From Lolium rigidum (Eukaryota; Streptophyta; Magnoliopsida; Poales; Poaceae): DNA of 64,000 nucleotides. The notes beneath the pieces are model-generated. The model was not told the origin of the DNA and made no database searches. It worked only from the letters and a program-made list of their open reading frames with translations. Of the stretch, positions 1 to 9,130 are shown piece after piece. The DNA lies in the NCBI RefSeq assembly GCF_022539505.1, contig NC_061509.1, positions 34,972,334-35,036,333 of the forward strand. The letters run 5' to 3'. Each line of letters starts with the position of its first letter. Positions within the stretch are counted from its first letter, which is position 1. Position numbers and translations under genes: made by a program.

Positions 1-1472
1 AATTTCAGCTTGGCACACAACTCCTTGCTTGCTAGATTGCGACAACTCCCGCCATCAATAATGACCTTGCAAGCTTTATCAGGACCAACTAGTGCCTTGG
101 TTTGAAACAAATTGCAGCGCTGAGTAGATGCACTTGGCAACACATTAAGAGCACGCTGAGACACAACAATAGTGCGAGCTTCAGACGGATAAGCATCTAC
201 ACCATCACTGTCATAGTCATCATCTTCTGGAGCATATGGATCAGCATCATCTCCAGTCTCATACTCATTGTCCTCATTGATAAACATGACCTTACGGTTA
301 GGACAATCTCTCTTGAAGTGACCCTTGCCACCACATGTATGACAAGCCATATCACGGTTGCGTGTAGTAGACATGCTAGAACCACTTGTACTTGCAGCAG
401 GTTCAGACTTCTTTGTGTTGGACACATTGGAAACCGGCTTGCTAGACGAAGTAGGGAACGGTGCGGAGCGCGAAGATGGCATCGGCGCCGAAGATGGAGG
501 CGCCCTAGGCGTGTAGCGCCTAGCTCCCATAGCACGACCTTTGATTTGCGCTTCTTCAGCCAACTGTGCTTCAACTTCTCTTGCATGATGTAGCAACTCA
601 TTCATAGTGGTGTAATTGTGATGACGAACAATGCCTTTGATATCATACTTCAAACCATGTAGAAAACGCTGCATTGTCATCTGAAGTGACTCACGGACAC
701 GGCCACGCTGCATAAGCATCTCCATCTCCATGAAATAAGTATCAACATCCTTCACACCTTGTCTCAAGAGGGTCAACTTATCAAATATAGACCGCAAATA
801 ATTAGTGGGAACGAAACGAGCTTGCATAATGGCCTTCATCTCGCGCCATGTAAGAATTCGCAACTCGTTGTCTTCTTGACGAGCACGTGTAACTCCATCC
901 CACCAACGCAATGCATAGCCATCAAATTCTGAGGAAGCAAGCTTAACCTTCCTGTCTTCAGTATAGTCATGTAGGCGCCATAACTTCTCAATTTTCAGCT
1001 GCCAAGTGAGGTATTCTTCAACATCAGCACCTCCTTCAAACTTGGGTATGGAGAACTTTGGCTTACCCAAACCATCATCTTGTTGTTGTGGAGGGACACG
1101 GCGAGCTCTGAGTTCAACAAAGCCACGACCACGGTTACCACGCCCTGCACCACGACCAACACCAGGTGCTTCATCTTGAAGCTCAACATCTTCATCTTCT
1201 TGTTGCTGTTGTTGGGTCAGATTGTCAACAGCTAGAGTCAAAGCTTGAATACTGCGCTGAATATCCGTCATTTGATCTTGCATTTTATTGACGGTCTCAT
1301 TAGTAATATCCAGCTTCTGGGTGACCTCCTGAACGGTCCCCTTAAGTTCTTCGTCCTGTGTGCGGAATTCATGTCGCATCTCATTACGAAGAGCTTCATA
1401 CTCCCACCATGTCATCACATCAGCTGCATCCTTGTTGTTCTGGTTAACAATTTTAGCATCACTAGAAGACAT
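1..1472 (-). CDS. Element X: gag-protease polyprotein, partial (runs off left edge)
   Basis: Read on the minus strand from an ATG at 1472-1470 (MSSSDAK...), the frame stays open to base 3, about 490 codons, with no stop. It holds an acidic, Gln-rich N-terminus, a retrotransposon gag capsid region (WREMKAIMQARFVP, then RQGVKDVDTYFMEME), a Ser/Pro/Ala linker, and a CCHC zinc knuckle (CHTCGGKGHFKRDC) at 342-301. An acidic stretch follows and then a retropepsin-like active site (IDGGSCRN) near 59-36. Gag packages the element RNA and the protease matures the polyprotein. The order gag-knuckle-protease is that of Ty3/gypsy; the gag sequence resembles chromovirus gags, but I do not name a family. 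This is one of the few unbroken coding regions in the window, which suggests a fairly young copy. Reverse transcriptase should lie beyond the left edge. Confidence 0.85.
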   Translation of the reverse strand, partial: MSSSDAKIVNQNNKDAADVMTWWEYEALRNEMRHEFRTQDEELKGTVQEVTQKLDITNETVNKMQDQMTDIQRSIQALTLAVDNLTQQQQQEDEDVELQDEAPGVGRGAGRGNRGRGFVELRARRVPPQQQDDGLGKPKFSIPKFEGGADVEEYLTWQLKIEKLWRLHDYTEDRKVKLASSEFDGYALRWWDGVTRARQEDNELRILTWREMKAIMQARFVPTNYLRSIFDKLTLLRQGVKDVDTYFMEMEMLMQRGRVRESLQMTMQRFLHGLKYDIKGIVRHHNYTTMNELLHHAREVEAQLAEEAQIKGRAMGARRYTPRAPPSSAPMPSSRSAPFPTSSSKPVSNVSNTKKSEPAASTSGSSMSTTRNRDMACHTCGGKGHFKRDCPNRKVMFINEDNEYETGDDADPYAPEDDDYDSDGVDAYPSEARTIVVSQRALNVLPSASTQRCNLFQTKALVGPDKACKVIIDGGSCRNLASKELCAKLK

Positions 1473-2757
1473 GGTTAGTAGGTTAGTGCACTAAAACAAA
1501 AATCTGTGGTGGTACTCTCACAACTCACTCAAAACTGATAAGAAAAGGAAATCTTACCGCTCCAAAGTGAATTAGTGTTGCTTACCAACTTGGATTGACA
1601 GACTAGTGCACGGATGTAGCGAAGCGAATATCAAGGGTATAAGAACAAATCACACGACAAAGCAGGATATATGTGGGGCTGTAGGTGGGCTACCTATTTG
1701 CACCAATAACAAGCTCTAGCGCTGACCGTAGACAACCAATGATACTCACTCAAGGCGATAAATGTGGCAATGCAACTATATGGAAGAATAGGTTGCAATG
1801 CACTAGAGAGACACTAGCAAAGCTCAACGAAACAGGCACAAGATTGCTCAACTACAGGTGTAGAAAAGTAAACTAGGCCTTCACTTGATCTTACTAGCAC
1901 TGCACCTTTTCTCTTCACTCTTTTCTCTTTTTTTTTGATTCACTTTTTCTTTTTCTCTATTTTCCACGGTTACTGTAGCACTCTCGGATCCGCTAGACAA
2001 CCCAGTGGGATCTACCGACTCAAGAGGAGTTGGAGTCACCTCGACTCATGGGGTCGGAGGTGACACCAGAGCAGCTGGCTGAAGAGACTCGAGAGCCGTT
2101 CGCACCTAGTCGACAGGTGCCTCTAAGTCGGCCCTCTTCCTGCTGGAGGAGAAGGCGCAGGTCCACCTGGCGCAAAAGGGGGACGCCAACGAGGGCTTCT
2201 GATATGGGGTGGCCCGATCTTCTCAGTAAGCAACAGTGGTGATGATGACCACGCGATGAACACAGTGGCGATGTATGATCATGAAGTGGATGATAACTTG
2301 TATGACGCAACGAAGTCTCTCGATTGGTCCCTGTCACCAATGCAATAGCTCTCAACCCTGCAAGATATTCGCCACTCCACACACTTGCGCACGTAGCCGC
2401 CGACCACGAAGCGGTAAGTTGCAACCGTCAAATTCCCAATGGAACAGCAGATCACACAAGACTTTAAGGGGTAAACACCAAATCAATGCAATATGGTGTA
2501 GAGATTCAATAGAGTTGCAAAGCAATCAACTATGAACTAGGGTTTATCTTAAACGTGGTCAAAACCTAATTTGGGGGAGTCCTGGGCACTTATATAGGGG
2601 TTCAGGACAACCAGGGGTCGAAAAGTTACATAGAAAACTGACCCAGATTGGATCTGGTCGAGACAGACTCGGACTCGGCCTGTCAGGGGGCCGGTCGACC
2701 GGGTCTGGGAGCGGGCAGGCCGGTTTCAACCGGGCCTGGCACCGGGTGTGGTGATAG
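1473..2757 (-). repeat. Element X: leader and LTR-like block
   Basis: This stretch lies between the gag start (1472) and a pol tail that ends near 2760, so for a minus-strand element it should contain leader, primer site and LTR. A TATA box (TATATAA, minus strand, 2590-2596) sits in GC-rich DNA, as expected of an LTR promoter. A pyrimidine-rich run lies at 1918-1965. I found no clear primer-binding site, so the LTR borders are not fixed. The ORFs inside (for example 1685-1876 and 2020-2424) are on either strand, have no family match and look like chance. Confidence 0.5.
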
Positions 2758-2759
2758 GG

Positions 2760-3290
2760 CTAGGGGTCCAGGACCCCTGGATGTTGCCCGGTGTGCACCG
2801 GCTGAGGATCCGGTCGGCGCCGGGCTGACCCGGCGTGGCACCCGGTTGGACCGGGCCTGGGACCGGTTGCGCCGGCATGGCGGCCGGTCAGACCGAGCCT
2901 GGCGCCGGTCTGGACTTCGTCTTCTTCCCTCGCGCATGCCTCCCTCTCCTCCCTCGCGCGACCATGGGATGTCTTCATGTCCAGCTTCATGTCCAGCTCC
3001 ATGTCCAGCTTCACGTTCAACTGCTCCTCTCCTCCTCGTGCGATGCTTGCTCCTTCTTCATACCTGATCATACATAAGTAATAAGACTTAGGCAGTATAA
3101 AGTTCTCATCGATCAAAGTATCACTTAGGAACAAGTTCACATGTTGCTTGAGTAGCTTCGCACGAGCCCTTATAATAGGTCCAATCCCGACTTCATTGGA
3201 CTTGAGCTTCACAGCAGCATCGTCTTCATCTTGCAATGACAGAGGTAGTAGTGTAGTAGTAGGGATGTCCTCATCAGCTTCTGGTACCTC
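2760..3290 (-). pseudogene. Element X-like: C-terminal tail of a gypsy pol polyprotein
   Basis: The minus strand encodes an acidic stretch, then GPIIRARAKLLKQHVNLFL and ILPKSYYLCMIRYEEG, a pattern I recognise from the C-terminal end of many grass gypsy pol proteins. A basic/acidic region and a Gly/Pro/Arg-rich tail (repeats of the TGxxPGPTG kind) follow, with a stop near 2760. Everything upstream (RT, RNase H, integrase) is missing because the fragment ends at the copia remnant near 3285. The order pol tail, LTR block, gag on one strand means the LTR block is flanked by two internal regions. Confidence 0.55.
2976..3011. repeat. 12-bp tandem repeat (3 copies)
   Basis: Three head-to-tail copies of CATGTCCAGCTY begin at 2976, 2988 and 3000, and a fourth decayed copy follows. 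On the minus strand the repeat encodes the LDMELDMKLDMK stretch of the pol tail. Confidence 0.8.
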
Positions 3291-3506
3291 GACTTGGGCG
3301 TGACCAATCACATGACTGGTGATCACTCCACGTTCACAGAGATCGACACGAGTGTCACCGGATCTGTCAAATTAGGAGATGGCTCCATAGTCCACATCTG
3401 CGGGCAAGGGATGGCGTTGTTTGTCTGCAAGTCGAGCGAGCACCGGGCCATCAATGGGGTATACTACATACCCCGGCTGAACATGCCCATCATCAACCTA
3501 GGCTAG
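3282..3506 (+). pseudogene. Copia K: protease domain remnant
   Basis: The frame reads WYLDLGVTNHMTG, matching the copia protease signature WYLDSGATNHMTG. The catalytic DSG has become DLG (TCG to TTG), so the enzyme would be dead. GDGS and YYIPRLNMPIINLG follow as in the family. The frame stops at a TAG (3504-3506) at the Gln of the usual LGQLDE motif. Confidence 0.8.
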
Positions 3507-3599
3507 TTCGACGAGAATGGCTGCCAGGTGCTGATCGAGGTTGGACTCCTCTGTGTGTGGGACCGGTAGCAGAAGCTACTGGTGAGGTCAAGCATGAGG

Positions 3600-4470
3600 C
3601 TAACCTGATGTAAAAGTCGGTAGTGCAACCCGCCCAGCCGGTGTGTTTAGTGATAGACACTGGTGTCGACTCAGCCTGGACTTGGCATGCCCGGTTTGGG
3701 CACCTCTACTTCGACAGCTTGCGCCGACTGGCGAAAGGCGGCATGGTGCGTGGCCTCCTCTGGTGGAGCACGTACGCCTGCCTAGCAGGAAAGCAGCAGC
3801 GAGCCTAGTTCGCACAGCAGGAAAGGTACCGGGCAAAGGACCAACTCAACCTGGTCCATGGCGATCTCTACGGGCCGATCAAGCCGGCTGCCCCAAGTGG
3901 AAAAAGGTACTTCCATGTGGCTCACCCTTCTCGCGATGAAGGACGAGGCCGCAGCCGCCATCATCCAACTCCAGGCGGGAGCCAAGTCGTAGTCCAGCTG
4001 CAAGCTCACAAGCTGAGGACGAATCGTGGAGGTGAGTTAACCTCCGGATCCTTCACAACGTACTGCACGGAGCTCGGAGTGGAGCATCACCTGACGGCTC
4101 CATACTCCCCGTAGCAAAACTATGTCGTCGAGCAACACAACCATATGATTGTGGGCATGGCCCGCAGTCTCCTGAAGGCCAAGAAAGTCCTCGCTGATTT
4201 CTCGGGTGAGGCAGTGTCGATGGCCATGTTGATCTTGAACAGGTCGCCAACTAAAAGCGTGGATGGCAAGACGTCGTTCGAGGCCTGGCATGGCCACAAG
4301 CTAGATGTGCACTTTATGCCAGAGAGACGCGACCTGGGTTGAAGAAGCTCGACGATCATAGCAGGCCGATGATCTTCGTAGGCTACGAGACTGGCATAAA
4401 GGGTTATCGGTCCTTCGACCTGGCAACAAGCCGAGTCCACATCACCCGCGACGTTGTGTTCGACAAAAGC
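3600..4470 (+). pseudogene. Copia K: GAG-pre-integrase and integrase remnant
   Basis: HARFGHLYFDSLRRLAKGGMV (3680-3750) is the GAG-pre-integrase domain with its zinc-binding His. HGDLYGPIKPA (about 3860) and LRTNRGGELTSGSFTTYC (about 4012-4065) match the integrase catalytic core. TAPYSP-TAG-QNYVVEQHN matches SPQQNGVVERRN, with the first Gln codon now TAG (4112-4114). The frame continues through MARSLLKAKKV and the NRSPTKSVDGKTSFEAWHG region to 4342. Several frameshifts and stops break it. Confidence 0.75.
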
Positions 4471-4937
4471 GCGCGCTAGGACTGGAACTCACCGGAGGCG
4501 TTGGTGAACACCTTCGGAGCCACCTCGTTCATTGTCGAGCACATGGTGCTCGAGCCGCAGCCAACTCCAGGAGACGCGAGTGCGGATCCTGGATCCGACT
4601 CGCTGTCATCGCCGACTCCCACCTAGCCGACTCCAGAAGTCAGGAGTGAGTCTCCTCCATCCAGCTCCCCGTTGACACCAGGGTATCCGACAGCGGAGTC
4701 CCCAACTCCGGCTTCCACTGGCGTAGAGTTCGTCATGCCACCGTAAAGGTACGCAAGTACGCTTGATGGAAAAGATGACTCCGAGCTCGAGCACCGGTTC
4801 CGCATGGTGCGGAACATACTCGACGCTGGTCTGGCTTTGGAGCTGGATGTGGAACTCCACTTCCTTGCCACTGAAGAGCCCGACTCATTAGTGAGGCCAC
4901 GTCGGACGCCAGCTGGAGGCATGCGATGGAATAAGAG

Positions 4938-5560
4938 ATGGAGGCCATTGAGGAGAACTCGACTTGGCGCGTCACCACCTTACCACCTAGCCACCGCGCG
5001 ATCGGCCTAAAGTGGGTGTACAAGGGAAAGAAGGACGCGCACGGTGCAGTCCTTAAGCACAAGGCTCGCCTAGTGGCAAAGGGCTACATGCAGCAACACG
5101 GGATCGACTACGACAAAGTCTTCTCTCCCGTGGGCCAACTCGAGTCAGTCTGGCTTCTGGTAGCACTGGCTGCAAGTGCGGGGTGGGACGCCCATCACAT
5201 GGATATCATGTCGGCCTTCCTAAACGACGAGTTGGAGGAAGAGGTGTACATGCAGCAGCTAATCGACTTCACTGCAGCAGGGAAGGAGCGTATGGCACCG
5301 ACTCGACAAGGTGCTCTACGGCCTCAAGTAGGCACCAAGGGCATGGAAAACCAAGCTCGACGCATGCCTCGTCAAGCTCGGCTTCATGCAATGCAGGTCG
5401 GAGCACGACATGTACGCACGAGGTGCGATGCCAACTCGGCTCATAGTCGGAGACTACGTCGATGACTTGGTGATCATGGGCTCCAACTCCTGCGACATCA
5501 TCAACTTCAAGCTGGAGATGAAGGGCCTGTTCTAGATGTCCAACCTCGGGCTGCTGAGTT
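4938..5560 (+). pseudogene. Copia K: reverse transcriptase remnant
   Basis: The frame carries WVYKGKKDAHG, KARLVAKGYMQQHGIDYDKVFSPV, MDIMSAFLNDELEEEVYMQQ and, after a frameshift, GDYVDDLVIMG with the catalytic YVDD near 5450-5470. The motif YGLKQAPRAW, constant in copia RTs, appears as YGLK-TAG-APRAW with the stop at 5329-5331. It reverse-transcribed the element RNA; this copy cannot encode a working enzyme. Confidence 0.8.
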
Positions 5561-5649
5561 ACTACCTCGGCATCAAGGTCCGATAAGGGCCAGACGGGAT
5601 CGACATCTCGCAGTCAGCCTATGCCTAGAAGCTGCTGGAGATCCCAAAA

Positions 5650-6326
5650 ATGGGTGGGTCCAAACCTTGCCACGTGCCCATGGAGCCGCGCTTCAAGCTA
5701 TCCAAGTGCAGCACAGCGCCCGCGATGAATGCGAACGAGTACCGCAGCATCATCGGAAGCCTTCGGTACTTTGTGCACACCAGACCGGATCTAATTTTCA
5801 CAGTCGGATTCGTGTCGCGCTTCATGGAGGCTCCAATACAGGAGCACCTCGCGGCCGTGAAGCGCAACCTACGCTACATCACTGGGTCCACGCGACATGG
5901 ATGTAGGTACGGCAGAGGCTTAGATGCACCACGCCTAGTCGGCTATAGCGAGAATGACTTGGGTGGGGACGTTGACTCACGCAAGAGTATGTCCGGCACG
6001 ATGTTCTTTCTGGGGAGCAGCCCAGTGACTTGGCAGTCCCAGAAGCAGAAGATCGTGGCTCTCTGAGCTGCAAGTCCGAGTATGTGGCTGCTGCCACGGC
6101 TGCTTGCTAGGGGATCTGGCTGGCTCGGTTGATGTCCGAGTTCAGCAATGGTGAAGCATAGCAGGTGATGCTCAAGGTCAACAACAAGTCGGCCATCACA
6201 CTCGCCAAGAATCCCGTCTTCCATGAGAGATCGAAGCACATCAAGTTGAAGTACCACTTCATTTGCGACAGTGTGGAGGCGAAGAAGGACATAGCTAGAG
6301 TTTGTGTGAACCGAACATCAGCTTGC
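5650..6326 (+). pseudogene. Copia K: RNase H remnant, truncated
   Basis: YRSIIGSLRYFVHTRPDLIFTVGFVSRFM is the conserved linker before copia RNase H. VGYSENDLGGDVDSRKSMSGTMFFLG follows, then WQSQKQKIVAL ending in a stop, then a decayed stretch (KNPVFHERSKHIKLKYHFICD) up to 6326. The usual C-terminal ILTKPL region is absent because element D entered here. Confidence 0.75.
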
Positions 6327-6870
6327 TGTAAGCCCCATGAGTAAGGGCTCAAGAAAACGCGCATGCCATGATGACTTTTTGCGTATGAGGTTACTACAAG
6401 GGACCGTGAGGTCGCCATGTAGTCCGGAGTACCGGCAGGCCAAGACGAATCTCGACACGCTCATGCGCAACTAGACATCATGGGGCTCACGATTGGCCCT
6501 AGACCTGAGTGCTTCACCTTCTTGTGCACTTCACAACATACACGCACTGTGCACATGATACAAGGGTGGTAATACAGAGTTACGTATCACAGCATAAACA
6601 ACTATGACACAAAAGATGGAAATAAGATATAGCAAAGGCTCAATAGGGCAAGGTACAAATGACACTCAATGGACACATGTCCAACAACACATCATTACGT
6701 CAGCGGAAGCAAATAGTCTGGGTACAGACAAGATCCAAATTGGACTAAGAGTCCAGAAGATAAAGCAGACGGGTCCATAACCAACAAGTCACAGGCTGCT
6801 GCCTAGGAATGCACTCGCTACTCGACGAAGTCGGCGTCTGTGAACTCAACAAAGTATCCTCCTGACAACT
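6327..6870 (-). repeat. Element D: 3' LTR remnant
   Basis: The sequence from TGTAAGCCCC at 6327 matches the LTR that starts at 51562 closely over about 540 bases (AGGGCTCAAGAAAACGCGCA and onward). In D, which is read on the minus strand, this is the outer end of the 3' LTR, so 6327 is the insertion point in copia K; the five bases before it are CTTGC. The LTR breaks off at a 31-bp duplication (6840-6897), where other DNA begins. At least 1 kb of LTR seen at the other end is missing. Confidence 0.8.
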
Positions 6871-6897
6871 GTGAACTCAACAAAGTATCCTCCTGAC
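6840..6897. repeat. 31-bp-offset tandem duplication at a deletion junction
   Basis: Bases 6840-6866 (starting GTGAACTCAAC) are repeated without a mismatch at 6871-6897, directly where the D LTR passes into unrelated sequence. The D LTR at 52070 has this segment once. A short copied filler of this kind is typical of end-joining repair with slippage. Confidence 0.85.
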
Positions 6898-7225
6898 CAA
6901 CCCGGCCATGACGCAATGCAGGATGAGGGGGTACGCCGTGGCCGGAAGACCACTGAGACATGCGGTGGCCGACCACATCTCGGTGGCACCCCACTCATTG
7001 GTTGCGGCAGCGCCGATTGATCGAGCTTTCTGGAGGCTCCTAGCATCGGCAATCCATGACGCCGCCAGAGCGGGTCGGGGGGCCGGTGGCAGCGGAACTC
7101 TGAGCAACGCGGAGGAAGATCCCTCGGTCGCCATCGATGCGGATCCACAAAAGTGGCGGCGGATGGTGTGAAGGCGGCAATGTCCGGGAAGCTGAGCAAG
7201 CAGGGATGAGTTTGCTGGTGGCAAG
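6898..7225 (+). other. Element F: internal remnant left of A
   Basis: GC-rich DNA between the D LTR remnant and element A. It continues after A at 27007, since the 5-bp duplication GCAAG flanks A. The only sizeable frame (6908-7171 plus) has no recognisable domain, and overlapping minus-strand frames are no better. I take it as the 3' untranslated part of F because it leads into the F polypurine tract and 3' LTR. Confidence 0.5.
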
Positions 7226-7617
7226 TGACAAGGTATTAACTTGTCAATGCCTACAGATTGTAGACTAGGGTTTTAGCGGAAGTAGAGGGCAAGTAGATCT
7301 CGAGGGTTTCAGCCGGAAAAGGTACTCGACTGCTAGAAAAACTAGGGTTATGTTGACAATGAATCGATCCTCTCTTTGTCCCTCGACTCCCCCTTATATA
7401 GGATGCGGAGTCGAGGGCTTCGTGATGTACAAGTTACAAAGTCCGGGAGACTCTCTGAGTTCGACCCGTAGTAGTTACAAGTCATTATTTCTAATACAAC
7501 TCTATGTTTCCAAACTGCTTCACAACTGGGCTTCCGGGCTTCATAAACTTCGGGTCGTGGGCCTTCAACAAACCCCGGGTACCTTCTTCGGCAAGCCCAT
7601 TGGGGATGCCTATGTCA
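7226..7617 (-). repeat. Element A: 3' LTR
   Basis: It begins TGACAAGG and ends CTATGTCA in plus orientation and equals the copy at 26610-27001 except for three C/T differences. A minus-strand TATA box (TATATAA) lies at 7394-7400. Confidence 0.95.
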
Positions 7618-7631
7618 GTAGCCCCCGAGAT
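7618..7631 (-). other. Element A: polypurine tract
   Basis: On the minus strand AATCTCGGGGGCTAC directly precedes the 3' LTR. This purine-rich stretch should prime plus-strand DNA synthesis. Near copies of its core recur inside the repeat array at 8227-8660. Confidence 0.75.
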
Positions 7632-8154
7632 TTTTCTTGAATCGAAGAATCAGGGAAAATCTCCGTCTTTATAATAACACATAATTTTTCCGAATCATTT
7701 TATAACAGCCATATGTTGTACAGGGATAATGGTAGTTGGGGCTGGTTCATCTGACGGATCAGGTACCAGTTAACTGCTCTAGTGGCAATCCGCAAAAACC
7801 TACTTCAAGATCAAGTCCCCGGACATGATCTCGGGAAATTGGTGTAAGTTCGACATGCGCCGCTTAAGGTCTTACCATATGCCGAACCCCAGTTTATGTT
7901 TTATCGGGTACCTAATGCGTCCGTTAGGATTTTTCTTCGTATCTGTTGATACGGAAAAAGTAGCAAAGCACCGTCAGAGGCGGTGCCACGCCGCACAGGA
8001 CAGATCCTGGGGACTTACCTTCACAAAGTTTTGCGGCATTCAGAGATTAATTCGCAACTGAAGCGCTCTGAGAATATATTGTCGAGTGCCTTTTTCGGCT
8101 GCTGGAATAGCACATTTATTCGAGTCAACGGATGACTTGTGTATCGTTATCTTG

Positions 8155-8665
8155 TCCTCCCGATGGGAGTATATGAAGAGTTATTTTGATAACTCGAAAT
8201 ATGCTCGCCAAGATTTCTTGAATTTCATCGGGCACGCGAACAGCGTTCCCGATGGGAGTAGCCCCCGAGGCTACAGCCAAGTGCTTGCACTTGGTTGTAG
8301 GCTCACCTTTTTAACACCTTTGTCGCTATATTGTCATTTCTTCTGCTCGTCTTATCTTTATCGGGTGCGCGACCAGCGCTCCCGATGGGAGTAGCCCCCG
8401 AGGCTACAGCCAAGTGCTTGTACTTGGTTGTAGGCTCACCTTTGCAGTATCGCAATTGCTATATTATCGACTTTTTCCAGTGCTTCCATCTTTATCGGGT
8501 GCGCGACCAGCGCTCCCGATGGGCGTAGCCCCCGAGCATATGAACAAATGCTTGTATTTGATCATAGGCTCTCGCCTTTTCTTTCTTTCCATACTCGAGG
8601 TTTCCTTCTTTCAAAAGTAGCACCCGAGCATTTGATCAAAAACTTGTATTTGATCAAAAGCTCAC
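8155..8665 (-). repeat. Element A: tandem hairpin/polypurine modules
   Basis: About four copies of a roughly 133-bp unit lie between the 3' LTR and the antisense gene. Each full unit holds hairpin 1 (8227-8253, 8360-8386, 8494-8520: ATCGGG-GCGC stem, 5-nt loop), a copy of the polypurine core (GTAGCCCCCGAG in plus orientation at 8258, 8391, 8525) and hairpin 2 (8271-8300, 8404-8433, 8540-8565). A fourth, decayed unit near 8617-8660 keeps the polypurine core and an ATTTGATCAAA-type stem. Stem bases change in pairs between copies. I see no ORF here; the surrounding 7632-8900 is otherwise non-coding. Confidence 0.85.
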
Positions 8666-8937
8666 GAAGTTATCATCAATCCATCTCTGTCGCCAATCTT
8701 TAGAACAACACAGTCAAAATTTCTCTCTTTTAAAGTGACATCAGTGCTGACGATAGCCACGATCCCTGTATCGGGAGAACGCGAGTTCTGTCCTATCACT
8801 GACTGGTGGACCCAAAATCTGCGGCAGTTTGACACGTTACGCAAGTGGGGGCACACGTCCTCCACTTTTTCTGGCACGCGCGCTGTGGCGCCTGTTCCGT
8901 TCCATCTCAGTAAAAATACGTTTTTACCCTTGTGAGC

Positions 8938-9005
8938 CACGTGTAGAACATCTAGTCCATTACTGTTGTATCCAATGGTGCGTCGATTCGCAAGCGTTCT
9001 ATAAA
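8938..9005 (+). promoter_or_regulatory. Promoter of the element A antisense gene
   Basis: A TATA box (TATAAA, 9000-9005) lies 126 bp before the ATG at 9131, with a CCAAT box at 8972-8976 and a G-box (CACGTG, 8938-8943) upstream. Further ACGT cores lie at about 8838 and 8862. The order G-box, CCAAT, TATA, start is that of a plant polymerase II promoter, and it is separate from the LTR promoter, which fires the other way. Confidence 0.65.
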
Positions 9006-9130
9006 GGATCGTCTTCCTCCTTCGTTCTCCCCTTCGCTGCGCCGCATCTCTGCCCTCTCTCCAGAAATCCTCCACTACGAAAAATCTCCTGAGCTCAACC
9101 ACACTCCCACTCTCGCCTACGCCATTGTTG

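Larger units (their letters stand above)
3282..6326 (+). mobile_element. Element K: decayed Ty1/copia retrotransposon, internal fragment
   Basis: Plus-strand domains occur in copia order: protease, GAG-pre-integrase, integrase, reverse transcriptase, RNase H. Gag and the 5' LTR are missing on the left, where the sequence passes into element X. On the right the RNase H end is cut at 6326/6327 by an LTR of element D. Stops and frameshifts are frequent, and several TAG codons stand where copia proteins have an invariant glutamine. No LTR of K lies in the window; the rest may lie beyond the right edge, on the far side of D. Confidence 0.85.

Noticed and set aside
2020..2937. GC-rich overlapping ORFs on both strands
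   Set aside because: They arise from degenerate CCGG-rich repeats in the LTR-like block and pol tail; only the minus frame ending near 2760 links to a known protein end.
8155..8665. Regularly spaced repeats resembling a CRISPR array
   Set aside because: The units are long, degenerate and part of a plant retrotransposon; the 'spacers' are also repeated. They are hairpin modules.
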